Shown in pieces: positions 1-8,667 of a stretch of DNA of 32,396 bases. Made by a program: the position numbers and the translations under genes. The DNA lies in assembly GCA_002403995.1 (NCBI GenBank), contig DHIV01000078.1, positions 4,579 to 36,974 on the forward strand. Reading direction: 5' to 3'. The DNA comes from Gallionella sp. UBA4737 (GTDB taxonomy: Bacteria; Pseudomonadota; Gammaproteobacteria; Burkholderiales; Gallionellaceae). The notes beneath the pieces are model-generated. The model saw only the letters and a list, made by a program, of their open reading frames with translations, was not told where the DNA came from and did no database searches. Position 1 is the stretch's first letter; the number at the start of each line of letters is the position of its first letter.

Positions 1-28
1 TGAATTATGTAAAGCTCAATAATCAGCT

Positions 29-949
29 ATGAGCCTGGCTATCTTGTGTTCCGGTCAGGGTGCGCAACATCCGGCGATGCTGGACATGATCGCGGATCAT
101 CCGGCCGCTAACGACGTCATCAAGGCAGGCGAGGCAGTACTCGGCTTACATCTGCGTGATACGCTCGCGCAGCGCGAAGCGATCTTCCGCAATGCGATCG
201 CGCAACCGTTGATCTGCCTTACCCAGTTGGCGCTCTGGACTGCGCTGCGACAAGATGCGCCCAAGCCGGCGGCCTTCTGCGGATACAGTGTTGGCGAACT
301 GGCTGCGTATGCCTGCGCGGGTGCGCTCGATGCCGCCGAGCTGGCGCGCATCGCTGCCGCGCGCGCCGTGCTGATGGATCAGGCTGCAGCCGCAACGCAC
401 GGCGGGATGTTGGCGTTGCAGGGTCTGCGCCGCGACGAGGTGGACAGGCTGTGTGCCGGCCAGCGTGCCTGGGCCGCGATCGCGATCGGCGAAGAGGAAT
501 TCGTCATCGGCGGCGAGGATGCTGCGCTGGCAAAGTTGAGCACAGCGTTCGCGGAACGCGGCGCCAAGCTGACCCCGCTGAAAGTCGGCCTGGCATCGCA
601 CACGCCGCTGCTCAGTGCTGCGGTTAAGCCATTCCGCGTGCTGCTCAACGCTTCATCGATGACTGCACCCGCCACGCCGGTCGTCGCCGGCATCGATGCC
701 GCATGGGTGGTGCGCCGCGAAATCGCGATCGAGAAGCTGGCGCTGCAACTGGATCACACGATAGTATGGGCAAGCTGCCTGGATATGTTGTACGAACGCG
801 GTTGCCGCGTGTTTCTGGAACTGGGGCCGGGACGCGCGCTGGCGCGCATGACGCTGGCTCGCTTTGACGATGTTGATACCAGGGCAGTGGATGATTTTCG
901 CTCGCTTGATGGCGTGTCGTCGTGGCTGTCAAAACATGCGGGTTTGTAA
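29..949 (+). CDS. FabD/MdcH-like malonyl (acyl) transferase
   Basis: A 306-residue protein of the acyltransferase family that moves malonyl or other acyl groups between CoA and an acyl carrier protein. Visible family marks are the N-terminal GQGAQ, the nucleophile elbow GYSVGE (serine near residue 89), the second catalytic histidine in ASHTPLL (near residue 191), and the C-terminal ELGPGRAL. Length matches FabD (about 310). The unusual N-terminus and the C-terminal DDFRSLDG run remind me more of MdcH, the epsilon subunit of malonate decarboxylase, than of housekeeping FabD, but no other mdc gene is in view because the window starts 28 bases upstream. The ATG has no clear Shine-Dalgarno sequence. 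The acyltransferase fold is well supported; the exact substrate is inferred. Confidence 0.75.
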   Translation: MSLAILCSGQGAQHPAMLDMIADHPAANDVIKAGEAVLGLHLRDTLAQREAIFRNAIAQPLICLTQLALWTALRQDAPKPAAFCGYSVGELAAYACAGALDAAELARIAAARAVLMDQAAAATHGGMLALQGLRRDEVDRLCAGQRAWAAIAIGEEEFVIGGEDAALAKLSTAFAERGAKLTPLKVGLASHTPLLSAAVKPFRVLLNASSMTAPATPVVAGIDAAWVVRREIAIEKLALQLDHTIVWASCLDMLYERGCRVFLELGPGRALARMTLARFDDVDTRAVDDFRSLDGVSSWLSKHAGL

Positions 950-971
950 AGTTATGGCACACTGAACCGAT

Positions 972-1982
972 ATGAAAACTGTTCATCTGGTCATCCCCGA
1001 TCTGTTCCTGCCGAAAGATTTTGCCGCCGAGGTGAGTGCGGGTTTGTCTGTGCCTGCTTTGCAAAAGATGCTGGGGCGAGGGCACAGCGAGATGCTCGAG
1101 CCTGTTCCACTGGAAAATCTGCTGTGTGACTTGTTCGGTGTGCCTTGTCAGAATGATGCGCCGATCGCGACTATCTCTGCGGCTTTTGACGGGCTCGCTG
1201 CGGGATGCTGGCTGCGTGCCGATCCGGTGAATCTGAATCTGCAGCGCGACCAGTTGCTGCTGGCTGCAGTGCAGGTCGGCAGCGAGGAAGCGGCGGCGTT
1301 GTGTGCGAGCTTGAATACGCACTTTGCCGGGCAGGGCATGGAATTCTTTGCGCCGCATCCGCAGCGCTGGTATGTGCGGCTGGACAGGCTGTCACTGATG
1401 CGCACCACGCCGCTGTCGCAAGTGATCGGCGGCGATGTGCGCAAGGCCTTGCCGTTAGGAGAGGATGCGGCGCACTGGCATCAGGTGTTCAACGAGATCC
1501 AGATGTTGCTGCATACGCATCCGCTCAATGAAGCCCGCGAAGCGCGCGGCGAGCCGGCGATCAACAGCGTGTGGTTTTGGGGTGGCGGCTGCAGCGAGAG
1601 TGTGGCACTTCAGAAAAACTATGACAGTGTGAGTTCGGACGATGTGTTGGCGGGTATGTTCGCGGTATCGTCGGGCGCCACTTTTTCGGTATGGCCGGAA
1701 AAATGGCGTGATGCAGAAAACAACGGCAGGCAACTGCTGGTCTGGACGGGGCTGCGTTCCACATTGCAGGGTGGGAATCTTGCCGCCTGGCGCATCGCTT
1801 TGCAGGATTTTGAAAACAGCTATGCGCGTCCGATATGGCAAGCGTTGCGCTCGGGAAGTATCGCGAGTTTGCAGATCGATATTTTGGGCGGGGACAGCAT
1901 GCTGCGGGTGGTGTTGACGCCCGCCAATACTTGGGCATTCTGGCGGCGCGCCGGGCGCCTGGCCGAATATTCGTTGGTGTAG
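972..1982 (+). CDS. RpfE-type regulatory/phosphoglycerate mutase-like protein
   Basis: A 336-residue soluble protein resembling the RpfE-type family (named from the Xanthomonas pathogenicity-factor cluster), often annotated in betaproteobacteria as regulatory protein or cofactor-independent phosphoglycerate mutase-like. The N-terminus HLVIPDLFLP, the central SVWFWGGG stretch (near residue 198) and the C-terminal TPANTWAFWRR are what I recognise. No signal peptide or membrane segment is seen. It starts 22 bases after the acyltransferase stop, so the two may be cotranscribed. The biochemical role of this family is not firmly known; the mutase link rests on distant resemblance to the alkaline phosphatase superfamily. 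The start ATG is the first in frame and gives the expected N-terminus. Confidence 0.6.
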   Translation: MKTVHLVIPDLFLPKDFAAEVSAGLSVPALQKMLGRGHSEMLEPVPLENLLCDLFGVPCQNDAPIATISAAFDGLAAGCWLRADPVNLNLQRDQLLLAAVQVGSEEAAALCASLNTHFAGQGMEFFAPHPQRWYVRLDRLSLMRTTPLSQVIGGDVRKALPLGEDAAHWHQVFNEIQMLLHTHPLNEAREARGEPAINSVWFWGGGCSESVALQKNYDSVSSDDVLAGMFAVSSGATFSVWPEKWRDAENNGRQLLVWTGLRSTLQGGNLAAWRIALQDFENSYARPIWQALRSGSIASLQIDILGGDSMLRVVLTPANTWAFWRRAGRLAEYSLV

Positions 1983-2006
1983 AATGCCGCATACAAGACG
2001 CAGGGA

Positions 2007-3548
2007 GTGACCGTGTCATTTTGGGATACCACAATTCATTTTTTCTGGCGTGAAGAATCCCTGATGGTGATGGTGATGGCGCTCGGCCTGGCGTTCGTGC
2101 TGTTGCATTTTCACAAGGAAGAACGCCGCAGCATCACCAACACGCTGGGCTTTTTCTTTGCCTGTCTGCTTGGACAATTTTTAAGCAGCCTGGTCCATGC
2201 GATGCAATTCGACATGGCGGCTAACGTGTTGCACGAGGCCTTTGTTATCGGCGGCGGGATCGCGCTGATCCGGCTGTGGGGCCTGCTGGTGTTCCGCATC
2301 GTTTTGCCGTTTGCGCGCATGACCCCGCCGCGTATAACCGAAGATATCTTCGTGATCATGGCCTACATCGCCTGGGGCCTGGTGCGGCTGCGTTATGCCG
2401 GACTCGATCTGGGCAGTATCGTCGCGACGTCGGCGATGATCACCGCGGTGGTCGCTTTCGCGATGCAGGATACGCTGGGCAATATCCTCGGCGGCCTGGC
2501 GCTGCAACTGGATAACTCGATCCAGATCGGCGACTGGATCAAGGTGGACGATATCGCCGGGCGCGTGGTGGACATACGCTGGCGCTCCACGCTGGTCGAA
2601 ACGCGCAATTGGGAAACCGTGGTGTTTCCCAACAGCCAGCTGATGAAAAACAAGTTCATGGTGCTGGGACGGCGCAGCGATCAGCCGGTGCAGTTGCGCC
2701 GCTGGGTGTGGTTCAACGTCAGCATGGAGACCGCGCCTACCAGGATTGTCAGTGTGGTCGAAGAATCCATCCGGCAGATCGACATTGCCAATGTGGCGAA
2801 GAACCCGCTGCCCAATTGCGTGTTGATGGAGATGAACGACACAGGCTATGCGCGTTACGCGCTGCGCTACTGGCTGACCGATCTGGCCTCGGATGATCCG
2901 ACGGATGCAGTGATACGCTGGCACATCATGACAGCTTTGCAACGCGAGGGCATCAGGCTGGCGGTGGAAGAAAGAAGCATCCATATCACCAAGGAAAACG
3001 AAAAGTATGAGGAGGCGCTGCGCCAGCGTGAAGTGCTGCTGCGCATCAAGACCCTGCGCAAGGTGGAACTGTTCAAGCAGATGACCGACGCCGAACTCAA
3101 GGCTTTGGCCGAACGGCTCAAGTACATGCAGTTTGCCAAAGGCAGCATGATCGCCAAACAGGGCGCGACCGGACAGCACTGGTTGTATATCATCATCAAC
3201 GGCGAAGTGGAGATATTCATCGCTACGGCGAATGGGGAAACTCGCAGCCTAAATGTATTGTCCAAGGGCAACTTTTTTGGCGAGATGAGCCTGATGACCG
3301 GTGCGCCGCGTGCCGCCTCGGTGGTTGCCAAGACCGATATCGAATGCTATCGCCTCGACAAGGAGGCATTTGAGGGAATCATGTCGGCACGTCCCGGCAT
3401 CGCTGATGAGGTTTCGCATATCCTCGTTGAGCGCCGCGCGCAACTGGACAGTGCACTGCAGAATCTGGACGGGGAATCCTTGCATAAGGAAATGAGCAAC
3501 CGCCGCGGCGAAATTTTGGCAACCATCAAACGATTCTTCGGTTTGTAG
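2007..3548 (+). CDS. MscS-family mechanosensitive channel with C-terminal cyclic-nucleotide-binding domain
   Basis: A 513-residue inner-membrane protein. The first ~170 residues contain about four or five hydrophobic segments; the MscS pore/beta domain follows with the diagnostic stretch from QDTLGNILGGLALQ through IQIGDWIKV and VVFPNSQLMKN (roughly residues 150-215). The last ~150 residues form a cNMP-binding fold, with FFGEMSLMTGAPRAASV near residues 425-441 matching the phosphate-binding cassette. MscS channels relieve turgor on hypoosmotic shock; the added domain suggests gating modulated by cAMP, cGMP or a related ligand (inference). The GTG start at 2007 follows a CAGGGA Shine-Dalgarno-like run; GTG at 2013 is an alternative. 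It lies 24 bases after the RpfE-type gene. Confidence 0.85.
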   Translation: MTVSFWDTTIHFFWREESLMVMVMALGLAFVLLHFHKEERRSITNTLGFFFACLLGQFLSSLVHAMQFDMAANVLHEAFVIGGGIALIRLWGLLVFRIVLPFARMTPPRITEDIFVIMAYIAWGLVRLRYAGLDLGSIVATSAMITAVVAFAMQDTLGNILGGLALQLDNSIQIGDWIKVDDIAGRVVDIRWRSTLVETRNWETVVFPNSQLMKNKFMVLGRRSDQPVQLRRWVWFNVSMETAPTRIVSVVEESIRQIDIANVAKNPLPNCVLMEMNDTGYARYALRYWLTDLASDDPTDAVIRWHIMTALQREGIRLAVEERSIHITKENEKYEEALRQREVLLRIKTLRKVELFKQMTDAELKALAERLKYMQFAKGSMIAKQGATGQHWLYIIINGEVEIFIATANGETRSLNVLSKGNFFGEMSLMTGAPRAASVVAKTDIECYRLDKEAFEGIMSARPGIADEVSHILVERRAQLDSALQNLDGESLHKEMSNRRGEILATIKRFFGL

Positions 3549-3572
3549 TATCATCTCGGCGAGTTCTATTAT
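3543..3572 (+). promoter_or_regulatory. possible sigma-70 promoter for accA
   Basis: TTGTAG at 3543 and TATTAT at 3567 are spaced 18 bases apart, just upstream of accA. The -10 box fits well but the -35 box is poor, and the site overlaps the end of the channel gene. This is a by-eye prediction only. Confidence 0.25.
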
Positions 3573-3584
3573 GAGAAATATGAC

Positions 3585-4553
3585 ATGAAAGTATCATTTC
3601 TGGATTTTGAGAGTTCCATAGCCGAACTGGAAGACAAGATCGAGCAACTGCGCTACATGCAGGACGATTCGGCCCTGGACATCGCGGACGAGATCTCGCG
3701 CTTGTCGAAAAAGAGCGAATCTTTGACCAAGGATGTTTACAGCAAACTTTCGCCCTGGCAGATCTCGCAGGTATCGCGCCATCCGCAGCGTCCTTACACA
3801 CAGGATTACATCGATGCGTTGTTCACCGATTTCGAGGAGTTGCACGGCGACCGCGTATACGCCGACGACAGGGCAATCGTGGCCGGACTGGCGCGTTTCA
3901 ACGGACAGAGCGTGATGGTGATCGGCCATCAGAAAGGCCGCGACACCAAAGAAAAGATCATCCGCAATTTCGGCATGCCGCGTCCCGAAGGTTATCGCAA
4001 GGCGATGCGCCTGATGCGCCTGGCGGAAAAATTCAATATCCCCATCATGACCTTCATCGATACGCCGGGCGCGTATCCCGGGGTGGGAGCGGAAGAGCGA
4101 GGGCAGTCCGAAGCGATCGGGCGCAACCTTTATGAAATGAGCGAGCTGCGCGTGCCTATCATCTGCACCGTGATCGGCGAGGGCGGTTCAGGCGGTGCGC
4201 TGGCGATCGCAGTGGGCGACGTGTTGCTGATGCTGCAATACAGCACCTACTCGGTGATCTCGCCGGAGGGCTGCGCTTCGATCCTGTGGAAGAGCGCTGA
4301 AAAGGCGCCCGATGCCGCAGAGACTCTGGGTATCACCGCGACGCGTTTGAAGGCACTGGGCTTGGTAGACAAGATCGTCAGCGAACCGCTGGGCGGAGCG
4401 CATCGGGATTATGCGGCGACCATGCACAGCATGAAAAAGGCGTTGCAGGACGCGCTGAAGACTGTCCAGAACAAGCCTGTTGTCAACCTGATGCAAGATC
4501 GCTTCAACCGATTGATGAGCTATGGCAAGTTCAAGGAAGTCTCGATTCAATAA
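3585..4553 (+). CDS. accA: acetyl-CoA carboxylase carboxyltransferase subunit alpha
   Basis: The 322-residue alpha subunit of the carboxyltransferase half of acetyl-CoA carboxylase, which with AccD transfers the carboxyl group from biotin-AccB to acetyl-CoA and makes malonyl-CoA, the first step of fatty acid synthesis. Family marks are the N-terminal FLDFE, the central FTDFEELHGDR, GHQKGRDTKEKI, TFIDTPGAYPG and GEGGSGGALAI, which form the carboxyltransferase/crotonase-like core. Length is normal (about 320). The ATG at 3585 gives the standard N-terminus. It is followed by tilS, a neighbour of accA in many proteobacteria. Nothing unusual is seen. Confidence 0.97.
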   Translation: MKVSFLDFESSIAELEDKIEQLRYMQDDSALDIADEISRLSKKSESLTKDVYSKLSPWQISQVSRHPQRPYTQDYIDALFTDFEELHGDRVYADDRAIVAGLARFNGQSVMVIGHQKGRDTKEKIIRNFGMPRPEGYRKAMRLMRLAEKFNIPIMTFIDTPGAYPGVGAEERGQSEAIGRNLYEMSELRVPIICTVIGEGGSGGALAIAVGDVLLMLQYSTYSVISPEGCASILWKSAEKAPDAAETLGITATRLKALGLVDKIVSEPLGGAHRDYAATMHSMKKALQDALKTVQNKPVVNLMQDRFNRLMSYGKFKEVSIQ

Positions 4554-4566
4554 GCTTTTATTCACT

Positions 4567-4594
4567 CGTTATTCCGGGTCAAGCGCGGAATGAC
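4567..4594. repeat. short REP-like imperfect palindrome
   Basis: Between accA and tilS lies a hairpin with arms ATTCCGGG (4571-4578) and CGCGGAAT (4584-4591), seven of eight positions paired, around a TCAAG loop. It resembles the common GTCATTCCG-type extragenic palindromes of beta- and gammaproteobacteria, here perhaps as a truncated copy. It may affect messenger ends between the two genes, but there is no T-tract, so it is not an obvious terminator. Confidence 0.4.
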
Positions 4595-4611
4595 ATTTTC
4601 CCGGGCGCGCG

Positions 4612-5937
4612 GTGTCCTCCCTGAACGAATTCTCTGAACGAGTATCAGCGCAGATCGCGCCGCTGCTTCCCGCGCACAGCTCGATCCTGGTCGGCTTGAG
4701 CGGCGGGGTGGACTCGGTGGTGCTGCTGCATTTGCTGAAAGAGCTCTCCGCGCGGTTCTCCTGGCAACTGACCGCATTGCACGTGCATCACGGCATCAGC
4801 CGGAATGCCGATGAATGGGCGCGATTCTGTGCAGAACTGTGCGCGCGCCATCACATTTCCCTGCACATCGAACACGTGGATATCGCGCCGTTGCGCGCAC
4901 ATGGCATAGAGGCGGCGGCGCGCAAGCTGCGCCATGCGGCGTTTGCCAGGCAGTCGAGCGACTTCGTGGCGCTGGCGCACCATGCCGATGATCAAGTGGA
5001 AACACTGCTGCTGCAATTGTTGCGCGGAGCGGGCGTGCGCGGTGCGAGCGCCATGCCGCAGCTTGCCGAACGCGCCGGTTCGGTTCCTCTGGTCAGGCCT
5101 CTGCTGAATTGTTCACGCCGGGAAATCCTGGACTATGCCGAAGCGCATCAGTTGCAGTGGATAGAGGACGAGAGCAACGCCGACGACAACTATCCGCGCA
5201 ATTTCCTGCGGCATCGCGTGCTGCCGTTGCTGGGTGAGCGATTTCCTGCCTATCGCGACACCCTGTCGCGCAGCGCGCGGCATTTTGCCGAAGCGAGCAT
5301 GTTGCTGGATGAACTGGCGCAACAGGATGCCGCACAGGCTATCGAGGATGGAACACTGGCGGTTGCGGCCTTGCAGGCATTGAGTCCGCCGCGGGCAAAG
5401 AATCTGCTGCGCTACTTTCTGCATGGCGCGGGCGCGCCGATGCCGCAAGCCACACGCCTGGATGACATGCTGCGGCAATTGTGCGCTGCGCGAAAAGATG
5501 CAACAGTATGCATCAGCTACGGCGACTGGCAGGTGCGCCGCTATCAGGATAAGGTATATGCGTTGCGCGCGATGGGCGGCTTTGACCGGAATTTCGTGTT
5601 GCCCTGGCATGGCGAAACAGAGTTGGATTGGCCTGCGCTGAATATGCAACTGCATTTCAAACACATTGAAAGCTCGGGCATCAGCCTGGCGAAACTGCAG
5701 CGCGCACCGGTGACGCTGCGCCTGCGGCAAGGCGGCGAAGTCCTGCGTCCTCAGCCGAATGCGGCGACGCGCACCCTGAAGAACCTGCTGCAAGAACACC
5801 GCGTCCCGCCTTGGCAGCGCGACCGTCTGCCGCTGCTGTATTGCGGCGAAGAACTCGTGTGCATGCCGGGTGTGGCGATTGCGGCGGAGTATCAGGCTGC
5901 CGCCAAAGAGACGGGCATGCAAATGCTGTATGAATGA
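4612..5937 (+). CDS. tilS: tRNA(Ile)-lysidine synthase
   Basis: A 441-residue cytoplasmic enzyme that uses ATP to attach lysine to cytidine 34 of tRNA-Ile (CAU), switching it from Met to Ile decoding; it is essential in most bacteria. The N-terminal PP-loop ATP pyrophosphatase motif SGGVDS is at about residues 30-35, followed by HVHHGIS and AHHADDQVET, typical of TilS. The C-terminal LRLRQGGEVLRP and TLKNLLQEHRVPPWQRDRLP belong to the TilS C domain. Length is normal. The GTG at 4612 is the best start; no strong ribosome-binding site is visible, and the gene sits 58 bases downstream of accA. Confidence 0.95.
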   Translation: MSSLNEFSERVSAQIAPLLPAHSSILVGLSGGVDSVVLLHLLKELSARFSWQLTALHVHHGISRNADEWARFCAELCARHHISLHIEHVDIAPLRAHGIEAAARKLRHAAFARQSSDFVALAHHADDQVETLLLQLLRGAGVRGASAMPQLAERAGSVPLVRPLLNCSRREILDYAEAHQLQWIEDESNADDNYPRNFLRHRVLPLLGERFPAYRDTLSRSARHFAEASMLLDELAQQDAAQAIEDGTLAVAALQALSPPRAKNLLRYFLHGAGAPMPQATRLDDMLRQLCAARKDATVCISYGDWQVRRYQDKVYALRAMGGFDRNFVLPWHGETELDWPALNMQLHFKHIESSGISLAKLQRAPVTLRLRQGGEVLRPQPNAATRTLKNLLQEHRVPPWQRDRLPLLYCGEELVCMPGVAIAAEYQAAAKETGMQMLYE

Positions 5938-5968
5938 AAATCGGAATAATCGATACAGGATGGCAGGG

Positions 5969-8188
5969 ATGAAACCAGGAAGAAACGACCCGTGCAACTG
6001 CGGGAGCGGGAAAAAATACAAGCATTGTTGCGAAGGGAAAGTCGAGTCTCGCACCCAGATGCCGTCACCCGCCGAACTGAACCAGCTTATCGCTCTGTTT
6101 AACACTGGACGCTATGCGGAACTGGAAAACCGGGCGCTCTTGCTGGTCAGGCAGTATCCAAATTCCGGGCATGTCTGGATGGGATTGGGTTTATCCCTGC
6201 AGATGCAAGGCAAAGATGCCCTGCATGCTTTACAAATGACAGCGCAGCTGCTGCCCGATGATGCCAATGCGCACAACAATTTGGCTAATACCCTCCGGGA
6301 ACTTGGCCAACTTGATGGCGCAGTGGCAAGCGGCCGCCGGGCACTGAAGATCAATCCGGATTTTGCCGAGGCGCACAGCAACCTTGGCCTTGCCCTGCTA
6401 AATCTCGGGCAAGCAGACGTCGCCTTGTCCAGCTTCCGTCGGGCGTTGGCGATAAAACCCGATTTCGCTGCTGCGCATAGCAATCTGGGCTACGCCCTGA
6501 GAGAGCTTGGACAGTTCGAAGCTGCGGTTGCCAGTTGCCGCCGCGCACTGGAACTCCAGCCGGATTTTGCAGGCGCGCTCATCAACCTGGGTAACGCGCT
6601 TTCGGAGCTTGGGCAACTTGATGGCGCAGTGGCGAGTTATCGCCGCGCACTGCAGTTCAAGCCGGATTTTGCAGACGCGCACATGAACCTGGGCAACGCG
6701 CTTCTGGAACTTGGACAGCTTGATGGCGCAGTGGCGAGCCATCTTCGCGCGCTGGAGCTTAAGCCGGATTTCGCTGAAGCGCACATGAACCTGGGTAACG
6801 CGCTTCTGGAGCTTGGACAATTTGATGGCGCAGTGACAAGCTATCTCCGCGCACTGGAACTCAAGCCGGATTTTGCCAAAGCGCTTAGCAACTTTGGAGC
6901 GGCCTTGCGGGAACTCGGGCGACTCGACGATGCCGCGGCACGTTATCGCCGGGCGCTGGAAATCGATCCGGACTGCATTGAAGCAATGCTCGGGTCTGCG
7001 CGGCTTTGCATGGAAAACGGCGACATGACTGCAGCTGAAGACCTGATCCGCAAGGCTCTGGAAATCGATTCAGATGATCTGGAGGCGCGTTTCCTGTTCA
7101 CGCGAGTAAAAAAGGTAAAGGTCGGAGACCAGAACCTTGCTGCGCTGGTGGCGGCGGAAGATGCGGCGCGACGCAGCAAATCGCCCACATTGGGTAAAAA
7201 GGCGATTTCCCTGTATTTTGCGCTGGGCAAGAGTTTTGATGATATCGGCGATTACGACAAGGCATTCCCGCATTTTATTGAAGGATGCAGGCTGAAGCGC
7301 GCTACCTTCGAGTATGACGCAGGGCAATCGACACAATATTTTCAGGACATTATGCGGGTATTTGACCGGGAGACAATAGCGCGCTTGCGGGGTGGCGGCG
7401 ATCCATCGCGCCTGCCTGTTTTTGTGCTGGGCATGCCGCGCTCGGGCACTACGTTGGCCGAGCAGATCATTGCCAGCCATCCCGATGTGTATGGTGCGGG
7501 AGAACTGCCCGACCTGATGACGATTGCACAACGCGATATCGCCGGGACGGGCGTTGTCTTTCCGAACAACATTCCTGCGCTGGATCAGGCTCGCCTTAAC
7601 GCATGGGCTGCAGACTATGTTGCCGGGCTGCATCGGCGCGCACCGGACGCTAAGCGCATCACCGACAAGATGCCGGCAAATTTCTTCGGTATTGGCCTGA
7701 TACATGCGATGCTGCCGAACGCGAAGATCATCCATGTCAACCGTAATCCGGTGGATACCTGCCTTTCCTGCTTTATGCAGCTGTTCGGCCGTAAACAGGA
7801 TTACACCTACGATCTGGCAGAATTGGGGCGGTATTATGTTGACTATTCACGCTTGATGGAGCATTGGCGCAGCGTGTTGCCCGCCGGGGCTTTTCTCGAA
7901 GTCCAGTATGAAGAAATCGTCGCCGACCAGGAAACGCAGGCGCGCCGCATGATAGCCTTCTGCGGCCTGGATTGGAACGATGCCTGCATCGACTTCCATA
8001 AGAACAAACGCTCAGTCCTCACGCTCAGTTTGGCGCAAGTACGCCAGCCGATCTACAAATCCTCGGTGGAACGCTGGCGTTCTTACGAAAGATTTCTTGG
8101 CCCGCTGCTTGATGAGCTTGGCGATTTGGCGCCGAAGCAGGTTCTCGCAGTGTCGAGGGGCGGCTGCGACAGCGTAAGCAAATCCTGA
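5969..8188 (+). CDS. SEC-C / TPR-repeat / sulfotransferase fusion protein
   Basis: A predicted 739-residue three-part protein. Residues 9-21 form a SEC-C zinc motif (C9, C11, C20, C21; CxCx8CC) as in SecA. About ten 34-residue TPR units follow (roughly 30-390), several nearly identical (GQLDGAVASYRRAL, LKPDFAEAHMNLGNALLELG). The C-terminal ~260 residues are a sulfotransferase domain with the PAPS 5'-phosphosulfate loop PRSGTT at 490-495 and a 3'-phosphate region NRNPVDTCLS near 591. The family transfers sulfate from PAPS to a peptide, lipid or sugar acceptor; the target here is unknown and the TPRs probably bind it. ATG 5969 is chosen because AGGA at 5957-5960 sits 8 bases upstream; ATG 5960 and 5930 are also in frame, the latter overlapping tilS by 8 bases. 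No signal peptide is seen. Confidence 0.85.
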   Translation: MKPGRNDPCNCGSGKKYKHCCEGKVESRTQMPSPAELNQLIALFNTGRYAELENRALLLVRQYPNSGHVWMGLGLSLQMQGKDALHALQMTAQLLPDDANAHNNLANTLRELGQLDGAVASGRRALKINPDFAEAHSNLGLALLNLGQADVALSSFRRALAIKPDFAAAHSNLGYALRELGQFEAAVASCRRALELQPDFAGALINLGNALSELGQLDGAVASYRRALQFKPDFADAHMNLGNALLELGQLDGAVASHLRALELKPDFAEAHMNLGNALLELGQFDGAVTSYLRALELKPDFAKALSNFGAALRELGRLDDAAARYRRALEIDPDCIEAMLGSARLCMENGDMTAAEDLIRKALEIDSDDLEARFLFTRVKKVKVGDQNLAALVAAEDAARRSKSPTLGKKAISLYFALGKSFDDIGDYDKAFPHFIEGCRLKRATFEYDAGQSTQYFQDIMRVFDRETIARLRGGGDPSRLPVFVLGMPRSGTTLAEQIIASHPDVYGAGELPDLMTIAQRDIAGTGVVFPNNIPALDQARLNAWAADYVAGLHRRAPDAKRITDKMPANFFGIGLIHAMLPNAKIIHVNRNPVDTCLSCFMQLFGRKQDYTYDLAELGRYYVDYSRLMEHWRSVLPAGAFLEVQYEEIVADQETQARRMIAFCGLDWNDACIDFHKNKRSVLTLSLAQVRQPIYKSSVERWRSYERFLGPLLDELGDLAPKQVLAVSRGGCDSVSKS
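6314..6961 (+). repeat. 102-bp tandem coding repeats (TPR units)
   Basis: The TPR stretch is repetitive at the DNA level, not only in protein. GATGGCGCAGTG recurs at 6314, 6620, 6722 and 6824, spacings of 306, 102 and 102 bases, exactly 3, 1 and 1 TPR units of 34 codons. Neighbouring copies from about 6600 to 6900 also share long stretches such as AACCTGGGTAACGCGCTT. The near-identity indicates recent unit duplication or gene conversion and predicts copy-number variation between strains. Confidence 0.85.
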
Positions 8189-8194
8189 TAGAAT
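8166..8194 (+). promoter_or_regulatory. predicted sigma-70 promoter of ndk
   Basis: GCGACA (8166-8171) and TAGAAT (8189-8194) are separated by 17 bases, and TG sits one base before the -10, giving an extended -10 element. It overlaps the stop of the sulfotransferase gene and lies about 48 bases before the ndk start. It probably starts the ndk-rlmN-pilF-rodZ-ispG run. Confidence 0.45.
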
Positions 8195-8241
8195 GCCAAG
8201 CTGTTTTTTATCAACTATTATTTATGTCTGGAGAAAGTAGC

Positions 8242-8667
8242 ATGGCTGTTGAACGCACCCTGTCGATTATCAAACCCGATGCAGTTGCCAAGAATGTCAT
8301 CGGCCAGATTTACACCCGTTTCGAGAACGCCGGTCTGAAGATCGTTGCCGCGCAGATGCGGCACCTGAACCGTACCGAGGCGGAAGGTTTTTACGCGGTT
8401 CACCGCGCTCGTCCCTTCTTCAAGGATCTGGTGGATTTCATGATCTCAGGCCCGGTGATGATCCAGGTGCTGGAAGGCGAGAACGCCGTCCTGAAAAACC
8501 GCGACCTGATGGGTGCGACAGATCCGAAGAAGGCCGAGACGGGGACGATACGCGCCGACTTCGCCGACAGCATCGATGCCAACGCGGTGCATGGCTCGGA
8601 TTCTGCGGAAAATGCGGCTGCCGAGATTGCCTATTTCTTTTCAACCAAGAATATCCATTCGCGTTGA
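8242..8667 (+). CDS. ndk: nucleoside diphosphate kinase
   Basis: A 141-residue cytoplasmic enzyme that transfers the gamma-phosphate from ATP to other nucleoside diphosphates through a phosphohistidine, balancing NTP and dNTP pools. ERTLSIIKPDAV at the N-terminus, the FYAVHRARPFF stretch, GATDPKKAETGTIR and the active-site NAVHGSDS (His near residue 117) are all present. The ATG at 8242 is chosen over the in-frame ATG at 8224 because GGAGAAAG at 8230-8237 is an ideal Shine-Dalgarno sequence for it and the protein then has the usual length. Its TGA overlaps the ATG of rlmN, so the two are translationally coupled. Confidence 0.97.
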   Translation: MAVERTLSIIKPDAVAKNVIGQIYTRFENAGLKIVAAQMRHLNRTEAEGFYAVHRARPFFKDLVDFMISGPVMIQVLEGENAVLKNRDLMGATDPKKAETGTIRADFADSIDANAVHGSDSAENAAAEIAYFFSTKNIHSR

